The notes beneath the pieces are model-generated. The model was not told where the DNA came from. It searched no databases and saw only the letters and a list, made by a program, of their open reading frames with translations. From contig JAMPXO010000013.1 in the NCBI GenBank assembly GCA_023701125.1, positions 1 to 61,167 on the forward strand: a DNA stretch of 61,167 nt, read 5' to 3'. Source of the DNA: Vicinamibacteria bacterium (GTDB taxonomy: Bacteria; Acidobacteriota; Vicinamibacteria; Fen-336). This document shows positions 7,990 through 15,978 of this stretch, in pieces (positions within the stretch are counted from its first letter, which is position 1; each line of letters begins with the position of its first letter). The position numbers were made by a program, and so were the translations under genes.

Positions 7990-9345
7990 TCAGGGCAGGT
8001 CGGCGACGAGGTACGACATCACGGCCAGCGCCGCCGTGCACGAGGCGAAGTCCTTCGCGTCGAGCGCCTCCAGCGTGTCGGCCGGGGTGTGGTGGTAGAG
8101 GAAGTACTTCGAGCCGTCGACCTCGAGCCCCATCGTCGCCGCGCCCGTCGCCCGCGCGAAGGGACCGATGTCGGCGCCGCCGCCCGCAGGCCCGAGCTTG
8201 GTCGCGCCGACCGGGGTCAGCAGCGACACGATCGCCGTCGCCTGCTCGCGCAGCGGGTCCGGCCCCGTCAGGCCGAAGCCGCGGGGCGCGAACACGCCGG
8301 AGTCGGACTCGATCAGCAGCGCGTGTATTTCGCCCTGGTGGGCGTCGCGGTAGGCGTTGCCGCCGCGCAGCCCGTTCTCCTCGTTGCTGAAGAGCACGAC
8401 CCGCAGCGTGCGCCGCGGGCGCAGGCCGAGCGACTTCACCAGCCGCGCCGCTTCCCACGCCGCCACGCTGCCGCCGCCGTCGTCCATCGCGCCGGTGCCG
8501 ACGTCCCACGAGTCGAAGTGGCCGGAGACGACCACGACCTCCTCCGGCTTCTCGCGGCCGCGGATCTCTGCGACCAGGTTCGCGGACGCGGCCTCGCCGT
8601 CGAAGCGCGCTTCCATCTTGAGCCGCACCCGCGGCTGCTGGCCGCGAGCGGCCATCCGCGCCAGGCGGTTGGCGTCCTCGACGGGGATCGCCGCTGCCGG
8701 GATCTTCGGCTGCGCGTCGTCGTAGCGCAGCGAGCCGGTGTGTGGCGTGCGCAGGCCGGGCAGGCCGACGGAGCGCAGCAGCATCGCGACCGCGCCGTGC
8801 TGGGCGGCCCACGACGCGCCGGCGCCGCGGTAGCGCACGGTCTCGCCGTAGCCGGTGAACGGCACGTCGAACAGCACGATCTTCCCGCGGGCCTCGGCCG
8901 CGCGGGCATCCAGCTCCTCGCGGCTCTTCACCACCAGCAGCTCGGCTTCGAGGCCTTCGGGCGGCGTGGCCACGCTGCCACCGAGGCCGAGCAGCACCAG
9001 CGGTCCCGGGAAGGGCGCGGTCAGCTCCAGGCTCTCTTGGCCGCGCACCCAGCGCGGGACCTGGACCGGCTCCAGCCGCACGTCATCGAAGCCGTCCTTC
9101 TTCATCTCGACGGCGGCCCAGGCGTACGCGGCCGCGAGCGCCGGCGTGCCGGAGAAGCGGGCGCCGTAGGTGTCGGTGACGTACGCGAGGCGGTCCCAGC
9201 CGGTCGCGCTGCCGAGCGCGGCGTCGAGCAGCCGCTGCGCGGTGGCCCGCTGTTCGGGTGTGGGCTCCGCGGCGGAAGCCGCGGGCGCCGCCAGGACGGC
9301 GCAGAGCAGCAGGGCGGGCAGGGCGGGCAGGGCGTGTGGGCGCAA
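7990..9345 (-). CDS. Exported M28-family zinc peptidase (carboxypeptidase Q-like)
   Basis: A 451-residue secreted metallopeptidase. A signal peptide (about 1-24) is followed by a PA insert and the M28 domain with di-zinc ligands in GHFDSWDVGTGAMDDGGG, the catalytic Glu pair in SNEENGLRGG, ESDSG, and the last His in HTPADTLE. This pattern matches plasma glutamate carboxypeptidase / carboxypeptidase Q enzymes that hydrolyse dipeptides or trim peptides. The TTG at 9345 is preferred because a clean GGAGG lies 7 bases upstream and the signal peptide follows at once. It is divergent from the rhodanese gene (55-bp gap) and leads into the dmeF-like gene. Confidence 0.87.
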   Translation of the reverse strand: MRPHALPALPALLLCAVLAAPAASAAEPTPEQRATAQRLLDAALGSATGWDRLAYVTDTYGARFSGTPALAAAYAWAAVEMKKDGFDDVRLEPVQVPRWVRGQESLELTAPFPGPLVLLGLGGSVATPPEGLEAELLVVKSREELDARAAEARGKIVLFDVPFTGYGETVRYRGAGASWAAQHGAVAMLLRSVGLPGLRTPHTGSLRYDDAQPKIPAAAIPVEDANRLARMAARGQQPRVRLKMEARFDGEAASANLVAEIRGREKPEEVVVVSGHFDSWDVGTGAMDDGGGSVAAWEAARLVKSLGLRPRRTLRVVLFSNEENGLRGGNAYRDAHQGEIHALLIESDSGVFAPRGFGLTGPDPLREQATAIVSLLTPVGATKLGPAGGGADIGPFARATGAATMGLEVDGSKYFLYHHTPADTLEALDAKDFASCTAALAVMSYLVADLP

Positions 9346-9400
9346 CGTGATTCCTCCGTTCAGACGACCAGTTCGATTGTAGTGCGCTACGATCAGGGGG

Positions 9401-9796
9401 ATGAATTTCCGAGCCCTGCTCCTGATCGGTGTCGCCCTCGCCGCCCCGGCCTTCGCCGCCGAGCCCGCGCGGATGACCGCCGAAGAACTCAAGCCCCTGG
9501 TCGACTCGGGCCAGGCCGTGCTGCTCGACGTGCGCAGCGCGCCCGCCTTCCAGTCCGAGCACGCGGAGGGCGCGCGCCACATCCCGCTGGACGAGGTCGG
9601 CAAGCGCCTGGGCGAGTTGCCCAAGGACAAGCTGATCGCCGCCTACTGCACTTGACCGTCCGAAGCGACCAGCGCCCGTGCGGCGCGGCAGTTGCTCGAG
9701 GCCGGGTTCCCGAAGGCCGTCGCCCTCAAGGGCGGGCTGATGGCGTGGCAGAAGGCGGGCGGCAAGATCGTCTCCGGCGCGGCCGCGGCGAAGTGA
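9401..9796 (+). CDS. Exported rhodanese-like selenoprotein (in-frame UGA = Sec85)
   Basis: A 131-residue protein if the UGA at 9653-9655 is read as selenocysteine. A signal peptide (about 1-20) is followed by one rhodanese domain with LLDVRSAPAF and H60-IP before the active site, then C83-T84-Sec85-PSEATSARAARQLL and the C-terminal family signature VALKGGLMAW. Counting from Sec85 to the conserved Gly (AGF) gives the same spacing as from the catalytic Cys of GlpE-type rhodaneses, so Sec occupies the catalytic position; related proteins have Cys there (YCxCP). A SECIS-like hairpin begins 9 bases after the UGA. Without read-through the product would lack half of the domain. selA lies at 44.5-45.9 kb. 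Likely role: periplasmic sulfur or selenium transfer, or thiol redox work. The alternative is a nonsense mutation or base error. Confidence 0.85.
9665..9695 (+). promoter_or_regulatory. Candidate bacterial SECIS hairpin for Sec85 insertion
   Basis: Lower stem G9665-C9695, C9666-G9694, G9667-U9693, A9668-U9692, C9669-G9691, with A9664-U9696 possible outside it. A small internal loop follows, then upper stem GCGCC (9672-9676) with GGCGC (9682-9686) and a 5-base apical loop CGUGC. The apical loop starts 21 bases after the UGA and carries G as its second base, within the usual limits for bacterial SECIS elements read by SelB (16-37 bases; G among the first two loop bases). Confidence 0.7.
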
Positions 9797-9818
9797 CGGC
9801 GCGGCGCTCCCGCCGCGC

Positions 9819-10331
9819 TCAGCGCCCCTCGAGCAGCCGGGCGACCAGCTCCGTCGCCTTGCCCGGCTGCAGTCCCGCCGCGCGGCCGCGCTCCAGCGCG
9901 GTCGTGGCGTCGGCGCCCTTCTCGCCCTCGATCAGCGCGAGCAGGGCGCCGACCCGGTTCGACGAGCTGCAGTGGAGCAGCGTCCGCGTGGCCCCGTACT
10001 CGGCGAGCACGGCGCGCAGCAGGCGCGCGCTGTCCCAGTTGAGGGTCTCGGCCGTGACCGGGATCGACACGTAGCGCAGGCCCGCCGCGCGCAGCGCTTC
10101 TTCTTCCGCGGCGACGCCCGGCTCGCTCGCCGGTCGCAGGTTGATCACCGTCTCGAAGCCCAGCGCGTGGAGTTGGGCCACCGTCGCGGGGCTGGGCTGG
10201 CCGCCGATTGCCAGCGTCGGCGACAGCCGTTGGTAGGCGGGGATCGACTCCTTCGGCAGCGTCTCGGGGATCGCCGCGGCGGGAGCGGGGGCCTGGAGCA
10301 GGAGTGCGAACACGGGCGCGAGTGCGATCAC
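9819..10331 (-). CDS. Exported dual-specificity phosphatase-like protein (DUF442/Blh-like)
   Basis: A 170-residue protein with a signal peptide (about 1-20) and a cysteine-phosphatase fold. The PTP loop is complete: HCSSSNRVG (HCx5R). The domain resembles the DUF442 / beta-lactamase hydrolase-like group, often found near sulfur-transfer genes, with the conserved segment LAIGGQPSPATVAQL near the N-terminus. Substrate unknown. The GTG at 10331 has GGAGG 8 bases upstream and precedes the leader. It is the third gene of a minus-strand unit after the VPS10 and YwiC-like genes (20-bp gap), and converges on the rhodanese gene. Confidence 0.75.
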   Translation of the reverse strand: MIALAPVFALLLQAPAPAAAIPETLPKESIPAYQRLSPTLAIGGQPSPATVAQLHALGFETVINLRPASEPGVAAEEEALRAAGLRYVSIPVTAETLNWDSARLLRAVLAEYGATRTLLHCSSSNRVGALLALIEGEKGADATTALERGRAAGLQPGKATELVARLLEGR

Positions 10332-10351
10332 GGGCGAAACCTCCACGACTT

Positions 10352-11203
10352 CTATCCCAGCGGCATCAACGCGGCGGCGATCAGCGCCGTGCCGACCAGG
10401 CCGTAGCCGAGCTCGGAGAAACCGAGCTTGCGGGGCGCGAGTCCGATCCGGCCCTGGGCCAGGCCGTGCACCGCACGACTCATCAGGAGCACGAACGCGC
10501 CCACGGCCAGCCACGAGGCCGCCGTCAGCCCGGCCATCGCCGCCGCCGCGCCCAGCCCCGCGGAATGCACGACCATCGGCGGCAGGTCGCTCGTCGGCTG
10601 GCCGCGTTCGGTGAGCAACCGCGCACGCACGTACGTCACCGAGGCGATCGAGCGCAGCGCCAGCAGCAGCCAGGCGGACAGGGCCAGCAGCCACGAGCCA
10701 CCGCCGCCGAGGATCATCGCGGCCGCCGTGCCGCACAGCGCCACCGCGCCGAGCAGCTCGGGAGCCAGCGCGCGACCCTTGAGCCGCGCGTCGTACAGGA
10801 ACTGGCCGAGCGCCAGCGGCCCCGCGACCAGCAGCGGCGCCCACAGCGGGCCGGTCGACAACGCCAGCGCGAGCGCCAGGAAAGCCGCGGCGACGGCGGC
10901 GTAGCCGGCGCCTGCGATCCCCGCTTTCGACGTGCGCGGATAGCGCACGCCGCGCAGCGCGTCGGAGACCGCCAGCTTCAGCGGGTGACGGGCGAGGAAC
11001 GCGAGCAGCGCACAGCCGGCGAGCGCCCACGAGGAGCCCGTTGGCGCCAGCAGCAGGCCGAGCAGCAGCGGCTCGGCGAGCAGTCCCCAGCCGCCGTGCT
11101 CCGTCGGCAGCAGCAGCGGCCGCCAGGCGACGGGCCCGGGGGCCGGCGCTGTGGCCGGGCCCCCGGGACGGCCGGGGCGCGAAGGAGGTGCGGCTTCCGT
11201 CAC
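10352..11203 (-). CDS. YwiC-like membrane protein
   Basis: A 283-residue polytopic protein with about eight hydrophobic segments. The N-terminal motif LLLPTEHGGWGLLAEPLLLG is the hallmark of the YwiC-like family, followed by an HPLKL segment and LGQFLYDARLKGR. The family is uncharacterised in most bacteria; UbiA-like prenyltransferase resemblance is possible but not shown. The GTG at 11203 overlaps the stop of the VPS10 gene as GTGA, which decides the start over an ATG at 11239. Co-transcribed with the VPS10 gene and the phosphatase-like gene. Confidence 0.72.
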   Translation of the reverse strand: MTEAAPPSRPGRPGGPATAPAPGPVAWRPLLLPTEHGGWGLLAEPLLLGLLLAPTGSSWALAGCALLAFLARHPLKLAVSDALRGVRYPRTSKAGIAGAGYAAVAAAFLALALALSTGPLWAPLLVAGPLALGQFLYDARLKGRALAPELLGAVALCGTAAAMILGGGGSWLLALSAWLLLALRSIASVTYVRARLLTERGQPTSDLPPMVVHSAGLGAAAAMAGLTAASWLAVGAFVLLMSRAVHGLAQGRIGLAPRKLGFSELGYGLVGTALIAAALMPLG

Positions 11204-14200
11204 TCCGGCTGCCAGCGCGGCACGCGATTCGGCGTCCACGGCGCGCCGGCGGCCTCGGCCTTCGCCTCCAGCGCGGCGAGGTCCTTCTCGATCAGCGTCG
11301 TCAGCTTCGCCAGCACCGGCGCGAACTCCTCCGCCGCCAGCGTGTACTGCTGGCGGTGGGTCTTGGTCGGTGCGCTGGTCGTCGACCAGTGGCCGCCGAC
11401 CACCTGCGAGACGCGGTCGCGAACCGAGGCGGTCGTCGCCTCGCTGCGGCGGCCACGAGTCGCGTCGCCGTTCAGCGCGACGAGCGTCTCCTTGAGCGAG
11501 AGCTCGATCGCGCGCAGCTCCGTGGTCAGCGCCGGGTCAGCCGCGGGCGCGTTCACCAGCGCCTTCTTCAGGTGGTCGATCCGGCGCTGCGCCTCGCCGG
11601 CCGCCTCGGCCGCGCCCATCACGGCGCGCAGCAGGCGCCCCGTCTTGTGCTGGAAGGCCAGCAACTCGGCGCGGTCGGCGACCGGCAGCGTCGCCTGCGC
11701 GACCAGCTCGGCCTCGAACGGCTGCGGCTCGGCGAGCTTCGTCAACGCGCCGTCTACCTTCTTGTAGAGGGCGACGGTGTACTTCCCGGGCATCGCCAGC
11801 GGGCCCTGGTCGGGGTCGGAGAACGGGTTCTCCTCGCCGGCGGGCGAGAGGTCGATCGGCTGATACGGCGGGTAGCGCAGGTCCCAGCTCACGCGGTGCA
11901 GGCCGGACTTGGCCGGGCCCGTCAGCCGCCGCACGACGCGGCCGGCTTCGTCGCTCACGACCAGCACGACCTGTGGGTCCTCCTCCAGGTCCTCCTGGCG
12001 CAGCGCGTCCCAGTTCGGGTAGGGGGTGTCACTGCCCTTCTCGGCCAGCTTCTTCTCCTCGTCCTGGCGCGCCTTCTTGCGCGTCTTCAACTCGTCGCGC
12101 AGGTAGTAGGTGAACGTGGCGCCGAACGGCGGGTTGTCGGCGAGGTAGTGGGTCTCGCCCAGGAACGCCTTGCCCTTGAGTCCGAGCGGCACGGCCGGCT
12201 GGTAGACGAGCGCCTTCCTGACCGGGAACAGCGCGGCCTCCTTCGCCAGCATCCCTTCGTCGAGCGAGCGCAGCGGCGTGTAGTCGTCGAGCACGCGGAT
12301 GCCGCGGCCGAAGGTGCCGACCACGAGGTCGTCGGCCTGGCGCTGGATCTCGAGGTCGCGCACCGGCACGTTGGGCATGCCGCCGGCGAGCTTCAGCCAC
12401 TTCACACCGCCGTCGACGCTCGTGAACAGCGCGAACTCGGTGCCGACGAACAGCAGCTTCGAGTTGACGTGATCCTCGGCCAGCGTCCAGGTGCTGCCGC
12501 GCTCCGGCAGGTCGGCGGCGATCGAGGTCCAGGTCCTGCCGCGGTCGGCGCTCTTGAAGAGGTAGGGCTTGAAGTCGCCGTTCTTGTGGTTGTTGAACGC
12601 CGCGTAGACGACGTCCTTCGCATGGCGCGAGGCGACCAGGTCGGCGACGTAGGCGTCCTTGGGCGCGCCCGGCACGGTCTCCACCTTGCGCCAGGTCTGG
12701 CCGCCGTCCTCGGTCACCGAGATCAGCCCGTCGTCGGCGCCGGCGTAGATCAGGCCCTCGACCAGCGGCGACTCGTCGAGCGCGACGAGGTTGCCGTAGA
12801 ACGAGGTCGAGCTGTTCTTGGCCACCGCGTCGACGCTCTGCACGCGGCCCATCACCTTCAGCGCGTTGCGGTCGACCTGGCGGGTCAGGTCGCCGCTGAT
12901 CGGCGTCCACGAGTCGCCGCGGTCGTCGCTCCTGAAGATGCGCTGCGCCGCGAAGAACAGCCGGGTGTGGGAGTGCGGGCTGATCAGCAGCGGCGAGTCC
13001 CAGTTCCACTTCAACGCTTCGCCCTTCGCGGGCTGCGGCTGGATGTCGACGGCCTCGCCGGTGCGGCGGTCGAGGCGGACCAGCACGCCGTGCTGGAGCT
13101 GGCCGTAGACGATGTTCGGGTCCTTCGGGTCGACCGCCGGCTCGAAGCCGTCGCCGCCCAGCACCACGAACCAGTCGGAGTTGGCGATGCCGTGCACGGT
13201 GCGGGTGCGGGCGGGGCCGCCCAGCGAGTAGTTGTCCTGGGTGCCGCCGTAGACGTTGTAGAACGGCGCGTTCTGGTCGGTCGCCACGCGGTAGAACTGG
13301 GTGACCGGCAGGTTCGACACGAAGCGCCAGGTCGCGGCGCGGTCGAAGCTCTCGTACAGGCCGCCGTCGTTGCCGTTGACCAGGTGGTCCGGGTCGTCGG
13401 GGTCGATCCACAGCGCGTGGTTGTCGACGTGCTTGGCCTTCTCGCCCGCGCGCTTCCAGGTCTTGCCGCCGTCTTCCGTCACCTGCATCCAGACGTCCAT
13501 CGAGTACACGCGGTCGGCGTCGTGCGGGTCGGGGAACAGCTCCTGGTAGTACTGCGGGCTGCCGGACACGTACGAGCTGCGCTTCTCCCACGAGCCGCCG
13601 GCGTTCTTCGAGCGGTAGACGCCGCCCTGGCCGCCGCGCGGGCCCTCGATGATCGCGTAGACGGTGTCCGGCGCGACGGGGGAGACCGCGAGGCCGATGC
13701 GGCCGACGTCGCCCTTCGGCAGCCCGCCGCTCAGCTTGTTCCACGTCTCGCCGGCGTCGGTCGACTTGTAGATCGCCGACTCGGGGCCGCCGTTGACCAG
13801 CGTGAAGACGTGGCGCCGGCGCTGGTAGGCCGCGGCGTACAGCACGTCCGGGTTGCGCGGGTCGAACCACACGTCGCTGACGCCGGTCTTGTCGCTGATC
13901 TTCAGCGATTGTTTCCAGGTCGCGCCGCCGTCCGTCGACTTGTACAGGCCGCGGTCGCCACCATCGCGCCACAGCGGGCCCTGGGCCGCGACGTACACGG
14001 TCTTCGAGTTCTCGGGGTGGACCAGGATGCGGCCGACGTGTTCGCTGTCCTTGAGGCCCACGTTCTTCCACGACTGGCCGCCGTCGGTGGACTTGTACAC
14101 GCCGTCGCCGTAGCCGACGCTGCGCTGCGAGTTGTTCTCGCCGGTGCCGACCCAGACCGTGAGCGGGTCCTGCGGGTCGAGCGTCACGCAGCCGATCGAC

Positions 14201-14475
14201 GAGCTGCCTTCGCCGTCGAAGATCGGTTTCCAGGTGACGCCGGCGTTCTCCGTCTTCCATACGCCGCCGGAGGCGACCGCGACGTACCAGGTCTTCTTGT
14301 CGGGGTGGACGGCGAGGTCGCCGATGCGGCCCGAGGTGACAGCGGGCCCGATGTCGCGCAGGGCGAGACCGGAGAGCACCTCGGACTTGAGGCGCGGTTC
14401 CGGCTTCTTGGGTTCGTCGGCCTTGGGCGCGGCCGCGGCGAGGAGGAGGGCGAGGACGGCGGTAGCGTGCACCAT
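11200..14475 (-). CDS. Exported VPS10/sortilin-type BNR-repeat protein
   Basis: A 1091-residue secreted protein. A signal peptide (about 1-18) is followed by a long beta-propeller built of BNR/sialidase-like repeats, for example GVWKTENAGVTWKPI, GVYKSTDGGQSWKNV, GLYKSTDGGATWKQ and LFKSADRGRTWTSI. From about residue 760 there is a C-terminal region with a beta-sandwich and helical tail. Proteins of this type are abundant in Acidobacteriota and Gemmatimonadota and are annotated as VPS10-domain or glycosyl-hydrolase BNR proteins; no catalytic residues for hydrolysis are evident, and protein or peptide binding is more likely. The ATG at 14475 directly precedes the signal peptide. First gene of a three-gene unit and divergent (64-bp gap) from the GH109 gene. 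Confidence 0.85.
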   Translation of the reverse strand: MVHATAVLALLLAAAAPKADEPKKPEPRLKSEVLSGLALRDIGPAVTSGRIGDLAVHPDKKTWYVAVASGGVWKTENAGVTWKPIFDGEGSSSIGCVTLDPQDPLTVWVGTGENNSQRSVGYGDGVYKSTDGGQSWKNVGLKDSEHVGRILVHPENSKTVYVAAQGPLWRDGGDRGLYKSTDGGATWKQSLKISDKTGVSDVWFDPRNPDVLYAAAYQRRRHVFTLVNGGPESAIYKSTDAGETWNKLSGGLPKGDVGRIGLAVSPVAPDTVYAIIEGPRGGQGGVYRSKNAGGSWEKRSSYVSGSPQYYQELFPDPHDADRVYSMDVWMQVTEDGGKTWKRAGEKAKHVDNHALWIDPDDPDHLVNGNDGGLYESFDRAATWRFVSNLPVTQFYRVATDQNAPFYNVYGGTQDNYSLGGPARTRTVHGIANSDWFVVLGGDGFEPAVDPKDPNIVYGQLQHGVLVRLDRRTGEAVDIQPQPAKGEALKWNWDSPLLISPHSHTRLFFAAQRIFRSDDRGDSWTPISGDLTRQVDRNALKVMGRVQSVDAVAKNSSTSFYGNLVALDESPLVEGLIYAGADDGLISVTEDGGQTWRKVETVPGAPKDAYVADLVASRHAKDVVYAAFNNHKNGDFKPYLFKSADRGRTWTSIAADLPERGSTWTLAEDHVNSKLLFVGTEFALFTSVDGGVKWLKLAGGMPNVPVRDLEIQRQADDLVVGTFGRGIRVLDDYTPLRSLDEGMLAKEAALFPVRKALVYQPAVPLGLKGKAFLGETHYLADNPPFGATFTYYLRDELKTRKKARQDEEKKLAEKGSDTPYPNWDALRQEDLEEDPQVVLVVSDEAGRVVRRLTGPAKSGLHRVSWDLRYPPYQPIDLSPAGEENPFSDPDQGPLAMPGKYTVALYKKVDGALTKLAEPQPFEAELVAQATLPVADRAELLAFQHKTGRLLRAVMGAAEAAGEAQRRIDHLKKALVNAPAADPALTTELRAIELSLKETLVALNGDATRGRRSEATTASVRDRVSQVVGGHWSTTSAPTKTHRQQYTLAAEEFAPVLAKLTTLIEKDLAALEAKAEAAGAPWTPNRVPRWQPE

Positions 14476-14539
14476 GGGGCGGATTCTAGGCCCGCGGGCC
14501 GCTTCCCGCCCGCGTCGGCCCGGCCCATACTCGCGGCCC

Positions 14540-15925
14540 ATGAGCCCACTTCCCCTGTCCGCTCCGACTCGGCGCGGCTTTCTCGGCCGGCTCCGCGGCT
14601 TCGCCGCTGCCTTGACGTCGTTCCCCGCCCTGGGCGGGTCGGCCGCCGCCGCACCCGCCCGGCGGGCTGGCGCTCGTTACATGGGGGACTTCGCCGCTCC
14701 TCGGCTGGATCGGGTGCGGGTCGCCCTGATCGGCGTGGGCGCCCGGGGGATCGGCCACGCCTTGCAGTTGGCGGCGATCGACGGGGTGGACGTCGTGGCG
14801 ATCTGCGATCTGCACCAGGACCTCGTGCGGCGTGCCGAGCAGCGTGTGCTCGCCGGGGGACACCGGCCGAAGCTCTACTTCGGCGACGAGAACGCCTGGC
14901 GCGGGATGCTGCTCGAGGTGCGGCCGGACGCGGTGTTCATCTCGACGCCGTGGCACCTCCACGCCCCGATGGGCGTGGCCGCGATGCACTCCGGCGCCCA
15001 CGCGTTCATCGAAGTGCCGATGGCCGTGACGCTGCAGGAGATGTGGGAGCTGGTCGACACGTCCGAGGAGACCGGACGCCACTGCATGATGCTGGAGAAC
15101 GTGCCCTACGGCCGCGAAGAGCTGCTGTACCTGAACATGGTTCGCCAGGGCGTGATCGGCGAGCTGCTGCACGGCGAGGCCGCCTACATCCACGACCTGC
15201 GCGACCAGATCGGGCACGTCGTGCGCGGCCCCGGCTCGTGGCGCACGGAACACTCCGCGAGGCGCAACGGCAATCTCTACCCGACCCACGGCCTGGGCCC
15301 CGTGGCCCAGTACATGAACCTCGCCCGGGGCGACGACACCTTCGGCCGGCTGGTCTCCTTCTCGTCGCCGGCGAAGGGCCGCGGCCTGTATGCCAGGGCG
15401 AAGTTCCGCCCCGACTTCAGGTGGAACCGGGAGACGTTCACCGCCGGCGACATGAACACCTCGATCGTGAAGACGGCCCTGGGCCGGACGATCCTGGTGC
15501 AGTGGGACGAGACGACCCCCCGCCCCTACACGCGGCTCACCCTGATCCAGGGCACGAAGGGCGCGCTGGCGCGGTACCCGAACCGGGTCGCGATCGAGGG
15601 CGTCGGCGACTACCACCACTGGGCCCAGGACGACGAGTGGGAGCGCATCGTGACGCGCTACGAGCACCCGCTCTACAAGCGCGTCGGAGGCCTGGCGGAG
15701 CGGATGGGCGGCCACGGCGGCATGGACTTCATCCTGCGCTTCCGGATCGTGGAGTGCCTGCGCCAGGGCCTGCCGCTCGATCAGAACGTGTACGAGGGCT
15801 GCGCGTGGTCCGCCGTCACACCGCTGACCGAGAAGTCGGTGCAGGAGGACGGCGCGCCGCAGGACTTCCCCGACTTCACCCGCGGCGACTGGCGGACGAC
15901 CCGGCCGCTGGCCGTCGTCGCGTAG
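14540..15925 (+). CDS. Gfo/Idh/MocA oxidoreductase, GH109 alpha-N-acetylgalactosaminidase-like
   Basis: A 461-residue protein with a Tat-type leader (TRRGFLGRLRGF, about 10-40). The Rossmann domain has LIGVGARGIGH and ICDLHQD for NAD binding, then STPWHLHAP, IEVPMAV, MLENVPYGREELLYLN and HGEAAYIHDLRDQ, which match glycoside hydrolase family 109. GH109 enzymes use tightly bound NAD to cleave alpha-N-acetylgalactosamine by an oxidation-elimination route. Tat export suits a cofactor-loaded enzyme. The C-terminal domain carries YTRLTLIQGTKGAL and the His-rich DYHHWAQDDEWE. Expressed divergently from the VPS10 gene, so the pair may act on external glycans. Substrate is inferred from family only. 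Confidence 0.82.
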   Translation: MSPLPLSAPTRRGFLGRLRGFAAALTSFPALGGSAAAAPARRAGARYMGDFAAPRLDRVRVALIGVGARGIGHALQLAAIDGVDVVAICDLHQDLVRRAEQRVLAGGHRPKLYFGDENAWRGMLLEVRPDAVFISTPWHLHAPMGVAAMHSGAHAFIEVPMAVTLQEMWELVDTSEETGRHCMMLENVPYGREELLYLNMVRQGVIGELLHGEAAYIHDLRDQIGHVVRGPGSWRTEHSARRNGNLYPTHGLGPVAQYMNLARGDDTFGRLVSFSSPAKGRGLYARAKFRPDFRWNRETFTAGDMNTSIVKTALGRTILVQWDETTPRPYTRLTLIQGTKGALARYPNRVAIEGVGDYHHWAQDDEWERIVTRYEHPLYKRVGGLAERMGGHGGMDFILRFRIVECLRQGLPLDQNVYEGCAWSAVTPLTEKSVQEDGAPQDFPDFTRGDWRTTRPLAVVA

Positions 15926-15978
15926 CCGCCGGGGGCGAGGCGAGAGCACGGGGTCCGACCCGCTAGACTCCGCCCTCC

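Noticed and set aside
9653-9655. UGA as a nonsense mutation making the rhodanese a pseudogene
   Set aside because: The frame after it is fully conserved for the family to the natural stop, the UGA replaces a family Cys, a SECIS-like hairpin follows, and selA is present. A base error cannot be excluded without reads.
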